Source of the DNA: Ctena decussata
Taxonomy: Eukaryota > Mollusca > Bivalvia > Lucinida > Lucinidae
Assembly (NCBI GenBank): GCA_963989385.1
Contig: OZ022511.1
Span: 28,762,503-28,826,502, forward strand
DNA: 64,000 nt
Reading direction: 5' to 3'
The notes beneath the pieces were generated by a model, which did not search any database, was not told the DNA's origin, and was given only the letters and a program-made list of their open reading frames with translations. Positions 1 through 12,942 of the stretch are shown piece after piece. Within the stretch, counting starts at the first letter, position 1. Every line of letters starts with the position of its first letter. The position numbers and the translations under genes were made by a program.

Positions 1-27
1 TTAGCTCCCAGTGTCTTACAGTAAAGA

Positions 28-775
28 AGGACCTCTGACAGTATCAATGCATATTTGCCTATTTTTTTTGGACAAATTATTGCTCCTTCCTCGGGCAGCA
101 AAAGTTGAAATATTTGGCATTAATATGTAGACGTGTGTACTATAAAGACATCTTAACAGTAATTTTGAAAAATTATCATGCCTCTAGACTAACTTAAACC
201 GATTTTATTAAGAGGGGTAGGTGAATTTTTTTCAGTCTCTGAAAATAAGTCCATTTTTTCGGTTTTCTAATATATCGAAATTTTAATCGATAACTATGCT
301 GAAACTGACGTACACACTACTGTTAATGATATCATGCAATATTTTTTTCAATAATAAGGACTTTAGCCTATTTTTAGATATAAAGGGTGTAAGTACCCCA
401 CCCACTTTTTCAGTTTTTCAGCTGTAGACTATCTTCCCCCCCTCCCCGTGCCTCAGCAAGCCACTCACATATAATGTGTATTAGGATAGTACACACATAC
501 ATGGAAAGTGGCTAGCTGAGGCACGGGGGGGGGGGGGGGGGGGCGGGGAAAGTATCTTTAAAAAACTTTTTCTGTTTCCATTACGTTTAATTATGAAATT
601 TAGCTTTTTCCACCAAAAATTGAAGTCTATGTGCTAAAATATCAGAAATTAAATTCATAGCCAGTTAGGGGAAGTTGAGAGCAACAAATTTCAAGAGACA
701 TTCTTGGGTATATCAAAACTTTAATTCTGACAAATTTTATAGGCAAATTAACATTACAACCGTCAGAGGTCCTTT
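28..775. mobile_element. Foldback/TIR element
   Basis: The left end aggacctctgacagt and the right end accgtcagaggtcct are inverted copies, and nearby sequence (ggcaaat..., tttgcct...) also pairs. The interior contains an imperfect hairpin at 421-540 whose right arm carries a run of about 20 G. No coding capacity; superfamily not assigned. Confidence 0.45.
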
Positions 776-1312
776 GATCCCTTATTTTTTCCTGTAAGAG
801 TGCCATCCCAAATCAACGGAATGAATTGGACGGCCGTCCCTGTCAGTTCATTCCATTCTATATGTTTCAAACTATGCCGATTTACCATCTCAGATGATCT
901 TGATATTTTAGTAGGCCCCCAGGAGTGGGGATATAGTCAACTGTCAATTTCTTTGACAGCATTTAGCCCTTGGTTACAGTTTTGACTTGTCATTATGATC
1001 CTAAATTTGGATCAAAAGCACCTTGTCAAAGAGTGTTTATAGTCCTCAGTTCTGAATCCATCCGATTCATCAAGTTTTAAGATGGTATGATCCTGGTTAA
1101 GAAGCATCGATGTAAGTTAGAGGAATCACTGGTAGGCCCGGATCCGACCTGCTCCTTTGATCTGGGTTTTCACTGTTTACTCAGAACTATCTGTCAAAAT
1201 ATTTAAAATTTCACGATCTCATTTTTTTTTCATTTTAGTAATTGCAGTAACGTAGTACATTTGTATCTTCGTTCACAATAAGAACTTCCCTACCTGTAGT
1301 TTTCTCAGCTCA

Positions 1313-1369
<57 letters not shown>

Positions 1370-1742
1370 CTTCTTTCACACTAAACGGCGGTGAGAAATG
1401 CATTCTCTGCTTCTGCTTTAGTCAGGCCTAATGGTCGGAGTTCAAACTGCCTTTTGGAGTCTTTTGCTCCAGCCTTTCAGGGTTGTTCAATTGCTGTTTG
1501 GCAGCTCATCTTCACGCTATGTAATCACGTGACCTAACCGCACAGCGACAATCGCTTTCTTGGTAAACAAACTGCTTTCTTGGAAAGGAAAATGATGAGC
1601 ACGCGCTTCTTTGTAAACGGCATATTGATTCATTGCATTTACTTGTCAAATTATTTCAAAATAGAAACGATTTACATCGATCTTGTTTCCGAATAATTTC
1701 AGTATTGATCCAGTGCTATGTCCGGAACCAGAACTCTGTATA
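776..1742. other. No gene recognised; (GA)n microsatellite inside
   Basis: Non-coding, AT-rich. A pure GA dinucleotide run occupies about 1317-1368. No open frame of interest and no repeat boundary that I can define. Confidence 0.5.
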
Positions 1743-3142
1743 CAGTGGACACGACAATATCGGATCAAGTTCAATAAAACTCCCGTTTTGTTGTCTATGA
1801 ATGCTAAAAGTATGTATGTTATGACACAAAACAATTGCAAAATATCCCTTCTATCTATCCATGTCAAAATATTTACGAAATTTATTCCTTTAAGGGCAGA
1901 TAACCTATGCAGACTTACGGGAGGGTCCTGCGACAGTAACGAATCAGGTGCGACAGTATCGGATCATATGACATTATTTTGTAGGAGAGTTTCTCCGAGG
2001 CATTCTGACAACTTTCTTAGCTTCAATAATTTTGCTACATAAACAGTTAGACCTATTAAACCTTCTGAGGAAACATTTACGGCCTTTCAACGATATTTTT
2101 CATGTGGTCCTTCACCAGCAACGGCGTTGTCTGTTAAATAAAAGTTGAATGTGTACAAAACTACAAGCATGCCAAAAATTCTTAACTCAGTAATCCCCTG
2201 CGCCTCATAGCATGGAACTACTCAAACAGTAAAGATCATAAACTGCCTTTGCAAAGTGTAGACCCTGATAAGACCGTGGTTTTTGATCAGGATCAACAAA
2301 TTTACGGTGATTTTCCGCCTTAACGATATTTCAGTGCAATCAGTGTATAAACACTACATGATCATTCAACGAGTTTTCCGGCATTAATCTGAGTCTACAC
2401 AGTGTACAGATGTCCATCCGATGAACGCCAGTCATTATTGGGTTCATATTCATGCGAGCTGTCTCGAATGTTTCAACAGAATGTTTAGCAGAAGCTTGGT
2501 TGTGCTACGCATAACCTTCATTATCATACGCTAGAATGTGGGGCTTGGGATGGGGGATATTTTACAAAAAGGATGTTGTCTTAGTTTTAAACTAATTTTT
2601 TTGAAAAAAAAAGACACAGCAGCCACTCAGGTAGTTGATTTATGCCTTGTTTTCAGCATCAGACCATACATCCAACATGCAGTTTCCAGCTGAGGCCTGT
2701 ATTTCATTTCAAATTATATAATGATCCGTTACTGTCGCACATCGGTGCCTCACTTTTCAAGTCTTTAGTTTCATCAAATATTGGGATGTCACAAAAAATA
2801 ATGACTGCCTGCAATTTTAGGGATGCCGGGACACATTACAAAGCAAAATTGGTTTCAATCGCCTAATGATAAAATAGTTTAAATAACCGAAATCTATCTT
2901 GGGGGTAACGAGCAACAGGCAAAATGCAAGCGCCGCTGTAGAGGGGCCAAGCTTTTCAACAACTCTGATTTGTTTTTCAGCCGCAGATTTCGATCGAATT
3001 TTTCACCCTGCACTTTGCCATTGGTCGAACTTGATGACTGTAATATAATGGTAAAAAATATTTGCTTCATTTGAGAGAAAAATGGGTGATAACCTAAAAG
3101 TGATCCGATACTGTCGATGATCCGATACTGTCGAGTCCACTG
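1743..3142. mobile_element. pogo/Tc1-like TIR element, non-autonomous
   Basis: The left end CAGTGGACACGACAATATC and right-end complement CAGTGGACTCGACAGTATC form terminal inverted repeats flanked by TA on both sides (1741-1742, 3143-3144), as for Tc1/mariner/pogo elements. The unit CGACAGTATCGGATCA recurs near both ends (about 1950-1965, 3106-3135). No intact transposase frame. Confidence 0.65.
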
Positions 3143-3195
3143 TATTAAAATTCAAACTAACGAATTATGTTCAGACGTTCCATCTCGTTAATTTG

Positions 3196-3260
<65 letters not shown>

Positions 3261-4265
3261 CAAACTATGCACTGTCAAACATTATTTAATATGTGCAGTA
3301 GTCGGAAAAATGGCAAAGTTCAAAACGCTGTCAATTTGTGAAAAAAAAAAATAAATAAAAAAAAATAAAAAAATTGCGGCATTAAACTTCTTCACGTGCA
3401 TCTTCATTATGTCTGTAACATATCTGGAAAGTCTTGTAAAGATACAATGAAAGCTGTCAGGAAAGATACCCGGCAGACACATGACGTCGTACCGAAGTCT
3501 ATGCGACGTAAAGACGTCACATCGACGTCGGTACGACGCCATTTCGACGTCACGTGCCCTCCGGGTGATTTCACAAACTAAGCACATTCAAATATTATTT
3601 AATACGTGTACTGGTTGAAAAATGACTAGGTTCAAAAGCCTGTCCTGAGTTTGTCCATCAAACTTCTTCATGCACATTTGCAATTTAGTAGGGATGATCC
3701 AGAAATTCGTAGACACCGTCCAAATGCAATAAGTTATTTCTTTCAAAACTTAACCAATGCTTCTCTATATATGACTGAATAATTTCTCACAATGTCAGGT
3801 AAATTCACTGAATATTGGGTTTGGAATCTTCGTGTGAATATACATGTACCAGGAGTTGTCTGTGCGGCCCACTCCAAATTTTTGCAGGAAAATGCAAAAT
3901 TTTCTTTTAAAATAATAAAATATATATTTTTTGTCCTTAAAATATCGATGTAATGGTTCAGTCATGAACTAACGTAGCCTTTTTCCGATGTCAAATGAAT
4001 ATTCGTTTTTTGCAGGTAAAACAGACATTAGCAAAAGTTCTCATCAAATTGATCCGGCCTAATTATGTCATAAATTTTCAAGCCCCCTCCCCCCGCCCCT
4101 CCCCACCCCCTCCACACACACACACACACACACATACATCTCGGCACCTTCTAGCCCCACCAGTTATCCAGAGCCCCACCAGTAAATGGTGGTCTGGATC
4201 CGGGCCTATGAAACCTCATGATAATTTTTTCATGACAATGGTGTGCAATTAAGAAAATTGTGTGT

Positions 4266-4299
<34 letters not shown>

Positions 4300-4705
4300 G
4301 GGGGGGGGGTAGCTATTGTAAAGTGATACAATGTAAATTTTGAGTACGAACTTAATTGCGGCGAAACGATTTTATTTTGCTCAGTGAGAACCCCGGATGA
4401 GCAGCCAATCAAAGTTGTTCTTACAACCAATCAGCTGGCTCGTGGCATTTGGTCTACATTCAGAGAAATCGAGAGCGACAGACAAAAATAGAGCAGGAAA
4501 CGAACGGTAAAATCAGGAATAAAAATAATTTCATGATAGTCTTGCAGGCGAAGGTACTTTGTGGGAAAAGTTTAAAACGTATGGAATACTATGATAAAGC
4601 TTGTTTACGTTAAAATCTATCACAATTGTTCTAATTTACGTAAAATAGCAAGAAGTCCCAAGACAAGATGGCGCATAGTGGAGAGTCTGGTAACTTCGGA
4701 CAGCG
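3143..4705. other. Non-coding stretch with microsatellites and a GACGTC-rich patch
   Basis: Holds a cluster of palindromic GACGTC/CGTCG motifs at 3481-3553, (CA)n at about 4112-4134, and (GT)n followed by poly-G at about 4260-4310. No supported gene. Confidence 0.5.
3196..3258. repeat. (TG)n microsatellite with GC tail
   Basis: An unbroken TG dinucleotide run passes into GCGCGCGC. Purine-pyrimidine alternation of this length can adopt Z-DNA; that is a general property and not shown here. Confidence 0.9.
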
Positions 4706-4886
4706 GAAATTCACGGGTGGTAAAGTTTCAAATTGACCTCCGCGGAGGTCTGTTGAAAAACAATTTGACTATTTTCCGGTAGGCAATTTGAATATATCCT
4801 GTTATGAATTTTCGCGGTTTACTGACAGGGTTCAGACAAGATTTTTCTCGCTAGAAAAGGTATTCCAAAAATCGGAGAATGTCATG

Positions 4887-5654
4887 CAGTGCTCCAGATA
4901 ATTTTTTTTTCAATCAGTACCGTACTGGTCAAAATTTTCTTGGATCAGTATCCACAATTCTGCTTCAGTATTTGCACTGAACCGACAGATGTAACATGAA
5001 AACATATTTAATATTAACACTACCTGTCTCAGCAGACACTTCAAGATGTTCCAAACATGTTCTATGCCTCATGTATATGCGTTAAAAAATTTAATTTTAC
5101 AGTGCTAATATAATTACGATCTGGGTGAATCACATTTGGATTTGAACTGCAATTTTCTACCTACCAGAATGTTTTTTTCCCTTTTCTACATGCAGTCAAA
5201 ACTGCACCTGAGATAATAGCATTTATTATCTCATAGACGCATCTATGATTTTCGGTTGATTTGTCAGTAGGTCTAAAAAAAACGCAGAATAAAGGCCTGC
5301 TTGTCCTGTTGAGAGATCGAAGCCATGCTAACGATGCTTTCCTACTTTCAGTTTGAATCGACTGGTTTACAGTCAATCTATTTTCCACACATTAGAAAGA
5401 CTAATTCGGAAGGAAATATTTAGAATCAGTCAGCTTCCCGGTTAGTGCGACGCATAAGGAAGTTCAGCCTAATTGATAATATTATAATGCAAGCGTCTAT
5501 GGGAACTCGTCCAGGTGGTACGGATTACCGGAAAAAATGATCCGTATCGACTTGAAAGCGTCCGTACCGGGTACCGATATTTTTTTTCAATACATCCGTA
5601 TCGGCCAAAAATGATCCGTAATATACGTAGATACGGACGCTATCTGGAGCACTG
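4887..5654. mobile_element. hAT-like TIR element inserted in left arm
   Basis: A perfect 14-bp TIR, CAGTGCTCCAGATA/TATCTGGAGCACTG, with the 6-bp direct repeat gtcatg on both sides. The uninterrupted opposite arm (about 12604) has gtcatg once, confirming the empty site. Non-coding. Confidence 0.85.
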
Positions 5655-5669
5655 GTCATGCTATATATA

Positions 5670-7387
5670 TACTCGAAAAAAATATTAAAGGGTCAAACTT
5701 TTGCCCCGCTATTTCTTGAACATTTCAAGCATTGGGTAAAATAAATCATTTCCACCTTCCATTTCATTCATTTTACAAGTTTTGTACACATGAAGTTTGA
5801 AAATATAGCCCATATCTAGACCAAGTCTAAACTTCAATTCAAACTACCCTCAAAATCAGAGTTTTTTGAAGTCCATAGAGAACAAATTCACCAAAATTTT
5901 CGATTTCGCCAATTCGTGAATTTTTTGGAAAATTGCTAAATGGTCATCAAGTTTAATCATTTTTAGCTCGCCTGAACGAAAGTTCAGGAAGAGCTATTGT
6001 TGTCACCACGGCGTCGGCGTCCGCGTCAGCGTCGGCGTCCGGATTGGATGTTTTGGTTAAAGTTTTTTAAAGACCTATATCTCCCTAACCCATGGATAGA
6101 TTCTTTTGATACTTGCACTGTAGTTAGATATTGGTCCAAAGTTTAACATGGTACCACCCCCACCCCACTCCTTGACCTTGATGTCAAGGTCATGGACTTA
6201 GAAAATTGGGAGTTTTTTGGGACTGGATGTTTTGGTTAAAGTTTTCTAAAGCCCAATATCTCCTTAACCCATGGATGGATTCCTTTGATACTTGCACTGT
6301 AGTTAGATATTGGTCTAAAGTTTTCCAAGGTACTACCCCCACCCCCCTTAGTGACCTTGATGTCAAGGTCATGGACTTAGAAAATTGTCTTTTTATTGAT
6401 TGGATGTTTTGGTTTAAGTTTTTTAATGACACATATCTCCTGAAACCATAGATGAATTCTTTTTATATTTGCACTGTAGTTAGATATTAGTCCAAAGTTT
6501 TACCGAGTACTGCCCCAGCCCTGCTTGGTGACCTTGATGTCAAGGTCAGGGACTTAGGAAATTTGGTCTTTATTAAAGTTTTCTAATTGCGTACTGATTC
6601 ATAATGCTTGGCAGAGATTTAGTTTACACTTGAACTGATGTGAGACACTTTTTTGAGTTTTTACAAAACACTATATACTTACCCGACTGGATGACCTTGA
6701 TGTCAAGGTCATGGACTTTGAGTTTTGTCTTAAAGATTTTGATTAGTTTTATATTAATGAAGACATAATTTCACAGTGCCACAATGGGCTCAGCTGATAC
6801 TAATACTTGGACTGATGTTAGATAACGGTTAAAGGCTTTGATACATCCTAGCCCTGCCCTCCTCCCCCCTACCCCTTAGTTCTTTGATCTCAAGCTCATG
6901 GACTTTGAAATTTCATGTGGATTTTTTTTTTTCATTTTAAGACATTTCTGAGATAGCTTTTGTTTATAAATGTGTTGTCATTATGGACATGCTTGCCTGA
7001 AGTTTTATACATAGCAGTCCACACCACCATAGCGACTGTGTGATGGGCAAGCAACTATTCAGGCGAGCTATGCTGTCAGGCGACAGCTCTTGTTAAGGTC
7101 AGCAAGCTATAAGAAGTTCAAAACTCATAGCAATTTTAGAAGTTATTCCCGACCAAACTGACACACTATCAATTCTCTATGGGAATTCAAACAACTTTCA
7201 TTTTAGGGGTAGTTTGACTTAAAGCTTGACCTTAGTCAAGACAAAGGCTACAGGTTCAAGCTTCATGTGTATTAAACTTGTAAAATGAATAAAATAGAAC
7301 ATAGAAATGATTTATTTTACCAAATGTTTGAAATGTTCCAGAAATCGCAAGGTAAAAGTTTGACCCTTTAATATTTTTTTTTGAGTA
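5670..7387. mobile_element. TA-flanked long-TIR element, inserted in left arm
   Basis: The ends TACTCGAAAAAAATATTAAAG and the complement of the right end match over about 180 bp with small gaps, flanked by TA. The opposite arm of the host element shows the empty site. It is itself interrupted by a tandem-repeat element at 5963-7095. Tc1/mariner-like by target site; no transposase seen. Confidence 0.75.
5963..7095. mobile_element. Tandem-repeat-cored element with AGCTCGCCTGA...CAGGCGAGCT ends
   Basis: It starts tagctcgcctgaacg with a short hairpin and a GGCGTC-rich run (about 6010-6045), then three to four units of about 177 bp (starting near 6046, 6226, 6402), and ends in ttcaggcgagcta plus a hairpin and ctcttgtt. 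Each unit carries TGACCTTGATGTCAAGGTCA. The architecture resembles non-autonomous Helitron/Helentron-like elements of bivalves; assignment is inferred. Confidence 0.6.
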
Positions 7388-7576
7388 TATTTTACAGTTG
7401 TATATCGAGACCAAATGACATGGAGCAGTTTGAAGCGGTGTTTTTTAAATTACTTTTGTCCTCCAGGTTCAGTACCGAAAACGAAACTAGGAAGGAGTCC
7501 TGCACAGTTAAATCGGCTTTTTGAATGCATTTGCCGGTTTTCTGTGAAATCTTACCGATGCAGTAAGATACGTAGC

Positions 7577-10500
7577 CCTATTCAAAAGTGCTCTTGGATT
7601 CAAACATCTTTAGTTTCATTTTTATTTTGATGTTTACGTTTTTATTTATAGACTGAATCCAGAGCCCTATCGGCGTTTACAAATTCATGGAGCATCACCT
7701 TTCGCTAATGACAGGCCAGGTTAGACACAAGGTCATGCACAACAATGCTAAATTAACAAAATTCTGCCGTCTGAACTGCCAATTAAGTCATTTCTGTAGA
7801 AATCATTTTAATAGTGAAAGGACAATCATTCTTCCTGTCCCTGTCAGCCATCGTTATTCAAATTATTGGTTACATGCAAAATGCGAAAATCTGGACGAAA
7901 TTTATAAAATGTGGTATGACAAAATACCGAAATTTAACATTTGCGGGCGGGGGGGGGGGGGGGGGGGGGAGGGGTCTGACTTTCCAAAATCTTTTGGCTC
8001 CGGGGATTAGGCTGGGGTTATGCCCCCAGCACCACTTTCTACATAGTTACTTGCATGTTCCTTTTGATGTTGTGGCACTTGCAAAATACTTCAAATAAAT
8101 AACCAAAGCATTCTCATCAGTAGCTCTCATCATACCCAAAGTAAAAAGTTGAAATGCCTATTGAATTCGAACCCTTGAAAGTAAGACAGTGACTGATAGT
8201 ACAGAGTGACACTTCCCAGGCCCCAGCTCCAGCTACCCCCCCTCCCCCCTCGCCCCACCACATACCCTCCCCTCATCTGCCATGATCTACCCTGCTCTAC
8301 TTTATTTTGCTTTACCATACCTATTCCCAGCAATACCTAAACCAAGCCCATCCTGATCTTGTTTGTGTCATATTCGTGTCCAGGGTTGGACTGCAAAAAA
8401 TATGTAAGTCTTTCTGACCTATATTTCATACTCGTTGATTTGCCATTTATATTACTGAACCTAGTTAACTTACAAGTGCCAGTAACCTAACAAAGTGCTA
8501 TCTTCCTCAAGATACTAGGCGGGGACATCCGTGTCCTACACATTCCAAGTTTGGCCCTACCCTACCGCACCTTAGGGTACGCTAAACATAAGGTAGGGTT
8601 TGGTAGGGTAGGGTACCCTTACCGTGGGTAGTTTGGTCGGGTAGGGCTACGCTTACTGTAGGGTAGGGTTTGGTAGGGTAGGGGTACCTAGACCCTACCC
8701 TTCGGTATGGGTACCCTCCTCTACCCCCTACTCTACCAAGCCTTACGTACCGTCATTAATATCCTACCCTATCCTACAGTTGGGTACCCTACCCTGTCCC
8801 CCTACCCTACCAAATCCCTTCCCTATTGCAGGGTACCTGCCAGGGTAGGGTTGAGTTCCTGTTGGGGCACCCTACCCTACGAAACTACCCTACGGTAAGG
8901 GTACCCTACCCTATCCTGGGGTAGGTGAGGTAGGGTACCTAGGGTAATGACGGTAGGGTATCTGGTAGGGTACCTACCCCACCCTACCCTACCAGGTTCT
9001 CTACCCAACCCTAGTACCTGGTAGGGTAGTGTTGGAGAGAGTACCTGGTTGGGTAGGGTAGGGTACCCTACCCTAGGCCCCTATCTTACCTAGGGTAGAT
9101 TAGGGTAGGGTAGGTGGGTACCCTACGAACATGCTCCCGGTCCCACCCATATCACTAACATACTACTTCCTTTTTCCCACACCTTGCCATCCAAACCTCT
9201 TCACACACCCTGTACTTCTTTCCACACCCTGAATTTGCAACCAAACCCAGTCCCATTTAGATCCCTATTCCCACCACTACTTCTGTGTCCAGCGCCAGTC
9301 AAACCAATTCACCTTTTGTAGCAAAGTCTATTCACTCATCACACATCCACTCATTCCACACACCTTTCCATAACTACCCTTTTCTACTATACCCATTTTA
9401 TTACAACTCCCAACATTCACTCCCCCCATTCCAATGAAGTCAGCTCATTCTCCTACCCTTAGTTCCTACCATTCACCCACATTTTACAACTCTACGCCCA
9501 TGTCCCTGCCCTGTGCATGACTTAGCATACCATGCCTCCACCCCACCCCCTCCTCTACCCTAATCTACCGTTTAATACACAAGCAATGGCAGGCAAACAA
9601 GCAGACAAAAAGATGAATGGATAGATAACTGGAGATATGAAATAACAAGGATAAGCTGACACAGACAGCTGATACTGGTCTCATGCATGGATGGACAGAC
9701 AGACTGACAAACAGACACGCACACATTTGACTTATGCATGGATGGACAGATAGACTGACAGACACACACATACATAAACAGATCAACAGACGGACAGATA
9801 CATGGTAAACAGTTACCATGCCCTTGCACTGCATCAAAACCCCAGCCCAATGTATCTATTGACGGGCAGATGGATGGACGAATGGACATTCAAACTCTGT
9901 TTTATTATCTGGTGAATACTCTGTATACCAGTAGGAGATACCTGATTCCCTAAGTTAAGTAACAGTCTCCGGGTTTCCGGTTCAGGGTTTTGTCTGGTGC
10001 AGGGTTTTATCCACAACAACATAACATCACCCAATTGTACAAAACTATTTGACCAGCCCTATAGACTGGAGTGGCCAGAATAGTTTGACCCAGGTATATG
10101 ACTAGATAATTAGTTGGAAGCTTTCCTTGCAGACATATGTTATTCCAATTGAGGATCACATTAGTTGTTAGAAATAATATATAAGATCTTTCTATAGTTT
10201 GTTTTCCTTTGCTAAATTAAAAAAAAAAAACAAAAAAAACAAAAACAAGACACTGTCTACCTCCTACAATCCGAGCAGAAAGGGTTGAGTCAGGTCGTGG
10301 GTTATACCCATTAAATAAAATTCGTCTATATTATCAAATACTCATTTTAGTCAACCGGCTTTTCTTTACCTGGTCAATGGCAGCAAACGAAGTGAAAGTT
10401 GTTCGAAAGTTTGTGACAAAGACAGGATGTTTATCGGAGATTTATGTTAATAAGTTTTACGTGAATATAATCATTAATTATCCTTTTACACAGGTAAGTG

Positions 10501-10675
10501 TCCCTTTATTGCAGAAAACTCGCAGAAATGGTCATTTCAGGCGATTGAAAATTGCACCTATTTTCAGGCGGAACGTGCGATTATTCTTTGGGAAATAACG
10601 ACAAAAGTTAGCGTTTCGCAACATGAACGTCAGATTGAAAAAGATAGCGAAACGCGATCTTTTGAAGCAGAAGTA
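7577..10675. mobile_element. 3.1-kb insertion with 13-bp target duplication
   Basis: Flanked by perfect 13-bp direct repeats taagatacgtagc (7564-7576, 10676-10688), present once in the opposite arm at about 12414. It contains poly-G (about 7950-7969), a region of degenerate GGTAGGG/CCCTACC repeats (8540-9130) and an ACAG/GATGGACAG-rich stretch (9590-9890). No coding region recognised. The long TSD suggests a retrotransposition-type insertion; family unknown. Confidence 0.65.
8540..9130. repeat. Degenerate TAGGG/CCCTA minisatellite in both orientations
   Basis: Dozens of GGTAGGGTA, CCCTACCCTA and GGGTACCC words alternate between strands, so the region can form many hairpins, and its G-runs fit G-quadruplex spacing. 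It is not a TTAGGG telomere array: the unit is 5-6 nt, irregular and strand-mixed. Confidence 0.8.
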
Positions 10676-10870
10676 TAAGATACGTAGCTTGTATAGCTTC
10701 GTTCTAAACATACTTTCAAGAATACGCATGCTTTTATTACTACACGCTTACTCAATTTTCGTCAGCGGTCAATTTGAAAACGATGAGAACAATTTGACTA
10801 ATAGAGATTAACATGGAAAAATTCAATCAGCTCAAAAGACGAAAATGCTTACTTCACTTTTCAGAAGCTA

Positions 10871-12231
10871 GGTAACAACGGATTGGAAGCATGTTTTCGT
10901 ACTTCTAAAGGACATCAGATAATATTGCTCATGTAACATTTTCATTTTTATCGTGCAATTGTAGCACAATAGTGCTTTATATTTTTTTCTTTTGTTGTAA
11001 AACCAGACCTGTGACACTGATTTGTATGTAAATATAGCACGAACCGATGCAGGTTAATATGTGCAATTGAAACCAAATTCACTATTCATAATTATATTAT
11101 ATTAGAAAAGTTTTGACATTGTGATCAATTTGAAAAGCATGAGGTCAGTTTGATTCCATTTCATCCCGGGAAAACAATTCTAGTTCTGCAAAGCCAGTCT
11201 GTGAATTTTTTTTCAATGCATATATGATAAGTGTTTGGTTTGATGAAGTCAAAATGAAGTCTCTGTAGCAAACTTCACTCTGTGAAAACATAAAAACTGA
11301 ATAAAACTATTTAATTTTACCAACTGCTTTTTACATGGAAATCCCATTTTGTAGGAAGAACTCACTAGTGTATTACTGGTTAAGGTTTGTGACCAATTAG
11401 TTAGATCTTTCGACTTCAGCTCACTAAAGGGAACAGGCTCAACTCCCGATTGGGTTTCAGCGACTTTGTATAGTACAGAGTAGAAAGAAAGGTAAAAGTT
11501 ATGAACGAACATTATCGAAAACATAGTAAAACGATAAAAGAACAGCTTTTCACAGCAGAGGGCTACAAGGAAACCATAACTAAAACAAAGCGGCAATTTT
11601 TTTAAAACATCGGCAGCTAGATAAAACAAAAGAGGAATGGGGACAATAATAACGCGCACATAACCCTGGCCCTGGGGTCTGCTGTGGTGAATTCACATAT
11701 AGCTAATTAAAAAAATACTTGTAGAGAGCAATATTGAAAGAACATGTACGTCATCAAACCGATTTTGCCGCAGATGAACGATGTCTCTGTAAAGAAAAAA
11801 CGAATATTAAACTGAGCCTACCGTTGATTTTTTTCATCACATCCTTCACAGGTCATTCTAAAGCCGTCGTAATGATGTTGTTATTGTTTCATGTTGATTA
11901 CCCATGTTTCTATGTAACGGCCACTTCAGGAGTGTAATCACCTCGCGGCGGGGGGCGGAGGGGGGGAGCATGCGGGTATGTTTGCTAGATATCTTATGGG
12001 TTCACTCTAAATTGTTTGAATATCGGTTCTCTTCTCTGCAAATATTAGTCTGGATGGGTTCGTTTTATTTTACAAACAAATGAAAGCCACAGGTCTGCTT
12101 TTACAACAAAGAAAATGATAAAACACTATTGTATTACCATTTCACGACAAAAAAGAGAATGTTGCGTGAGCAATATTATATGGTGTACTTAAGACGTATA
12201 AAATCATGCATTCAAATCAGATGATATCTGG
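10871..12231. other. Loop of the long-inverted-repeat element; no gene recognised
   Basis: AT-rich spacer between the arms. A minus-strand frame of 136 codons (11249-11659) is hydrophobic and low in complexity; I see no family motif and treat it as a chance frame. Confidence 0.5.
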
Positions 12232-12942
12232 CTCCTGAAAATTCAGCACGCATTTTCTTCTTTTTAGCTGATTAATTTTTTCCATGTTAATCTCCATTAG
12301 TCAAATTGTTCTCATGGTGTTCAAATTGACCACTGACGAAAAATTAGGTAAGCATGTAGTAACAAAAGCATGCATATTCTTGAAAGTATGTTTAGAACGA
12401 AGCTATACAAGCTACGTATCTTACTGCATCGGTAAGATTTCACAGAAAGCCTGCAAATGCACTCAAAAAGCCGATTTAATTGTGCAGGACGCCTTCCTAG
12501 TTTCGTTTTCTGTACTGAACCTGGAGGACAAAAGTAATTTAAAAAACACCGCTTCAAACTGCTCCGTGTCATTTGGTCTCAATATACAACTGTAAAATAT
12601 ACATAGCATGACATTCTCCGATTTTTGGAATACCTTTTCTAGCGAGAAAAATCTTATCTGAACCCTGTCAGTAAACCGCGAAAATTCATGACAGGATATA
12701 TTCAAATTGCCTACCGGAAAATAGTCAAATTATTTATCAACAGACCTCCGCGGAGGTCAATTTGAAACTTTACCACCCGTGAAATTCGGACACTGACATG
12801 GTTTTCCTTTGTATGTCGGTTGTTTGGTAATTAATAAATGATTAAGTGGCCAAACAGAGAAACCCTGATGAGACATAATGAGCCGTCTCATCTGGATTTT
12901 CACTGCAATTGTATGTCCGAATTTACCCGCCTCTCCGAAGTT

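Larger units (their letters stand above)
4706..12787. mobile_element. Long-inverted-repeat element expanded by three insertions
   Basis: The right arm (about 12232-12787) is the reverse complement of a left arm broken into 4706-4886, 5655-5669, 7388-7576 and 10689-10870. The left pieces sum to about 570 bp against 556 bp on the right. The ends carry the palindrome gacctccgcggaggtc (about 4736 and 12745). The loop (about 10871-12231) has no recognisable protein, so the original element was about 2.5 kb and non-autonomous. Transcription through both arms would give a long hairpin RNA. Confidence 0.8.

Noticed and set aside
3995..4252. 85-codon open frame with Pro/His/Thr repeats
   Set aside because: Translation of C-rich and CA microsatellite DNA.
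8540..9130. Interstitial telomere (TTAGGG)n
   Set aside because: Units are irregular TAGGG/GGTAGGG in both orientations, not head-to-tail TTAGGG.
10377..10811. Short overlapping open frames around 10.4-10.8 kb
   Set aside because: Part lies in the arm of the inverted-repeat element, whose complement at 12.2-12.6 kb also gives short frames; no conserved protein.
11249..11659. 136-codon minus-strand open frame
   Set aside because: Lies in the AT-rich loop of a foldback element, hydrophobic and low complexity, no recognisable motif.
12284..12595. 103-codon plus-strand open frame
   Set aside because: It is the right arm of the inverted repeat; the left arm equivalent is broken, and no domain is recognised.
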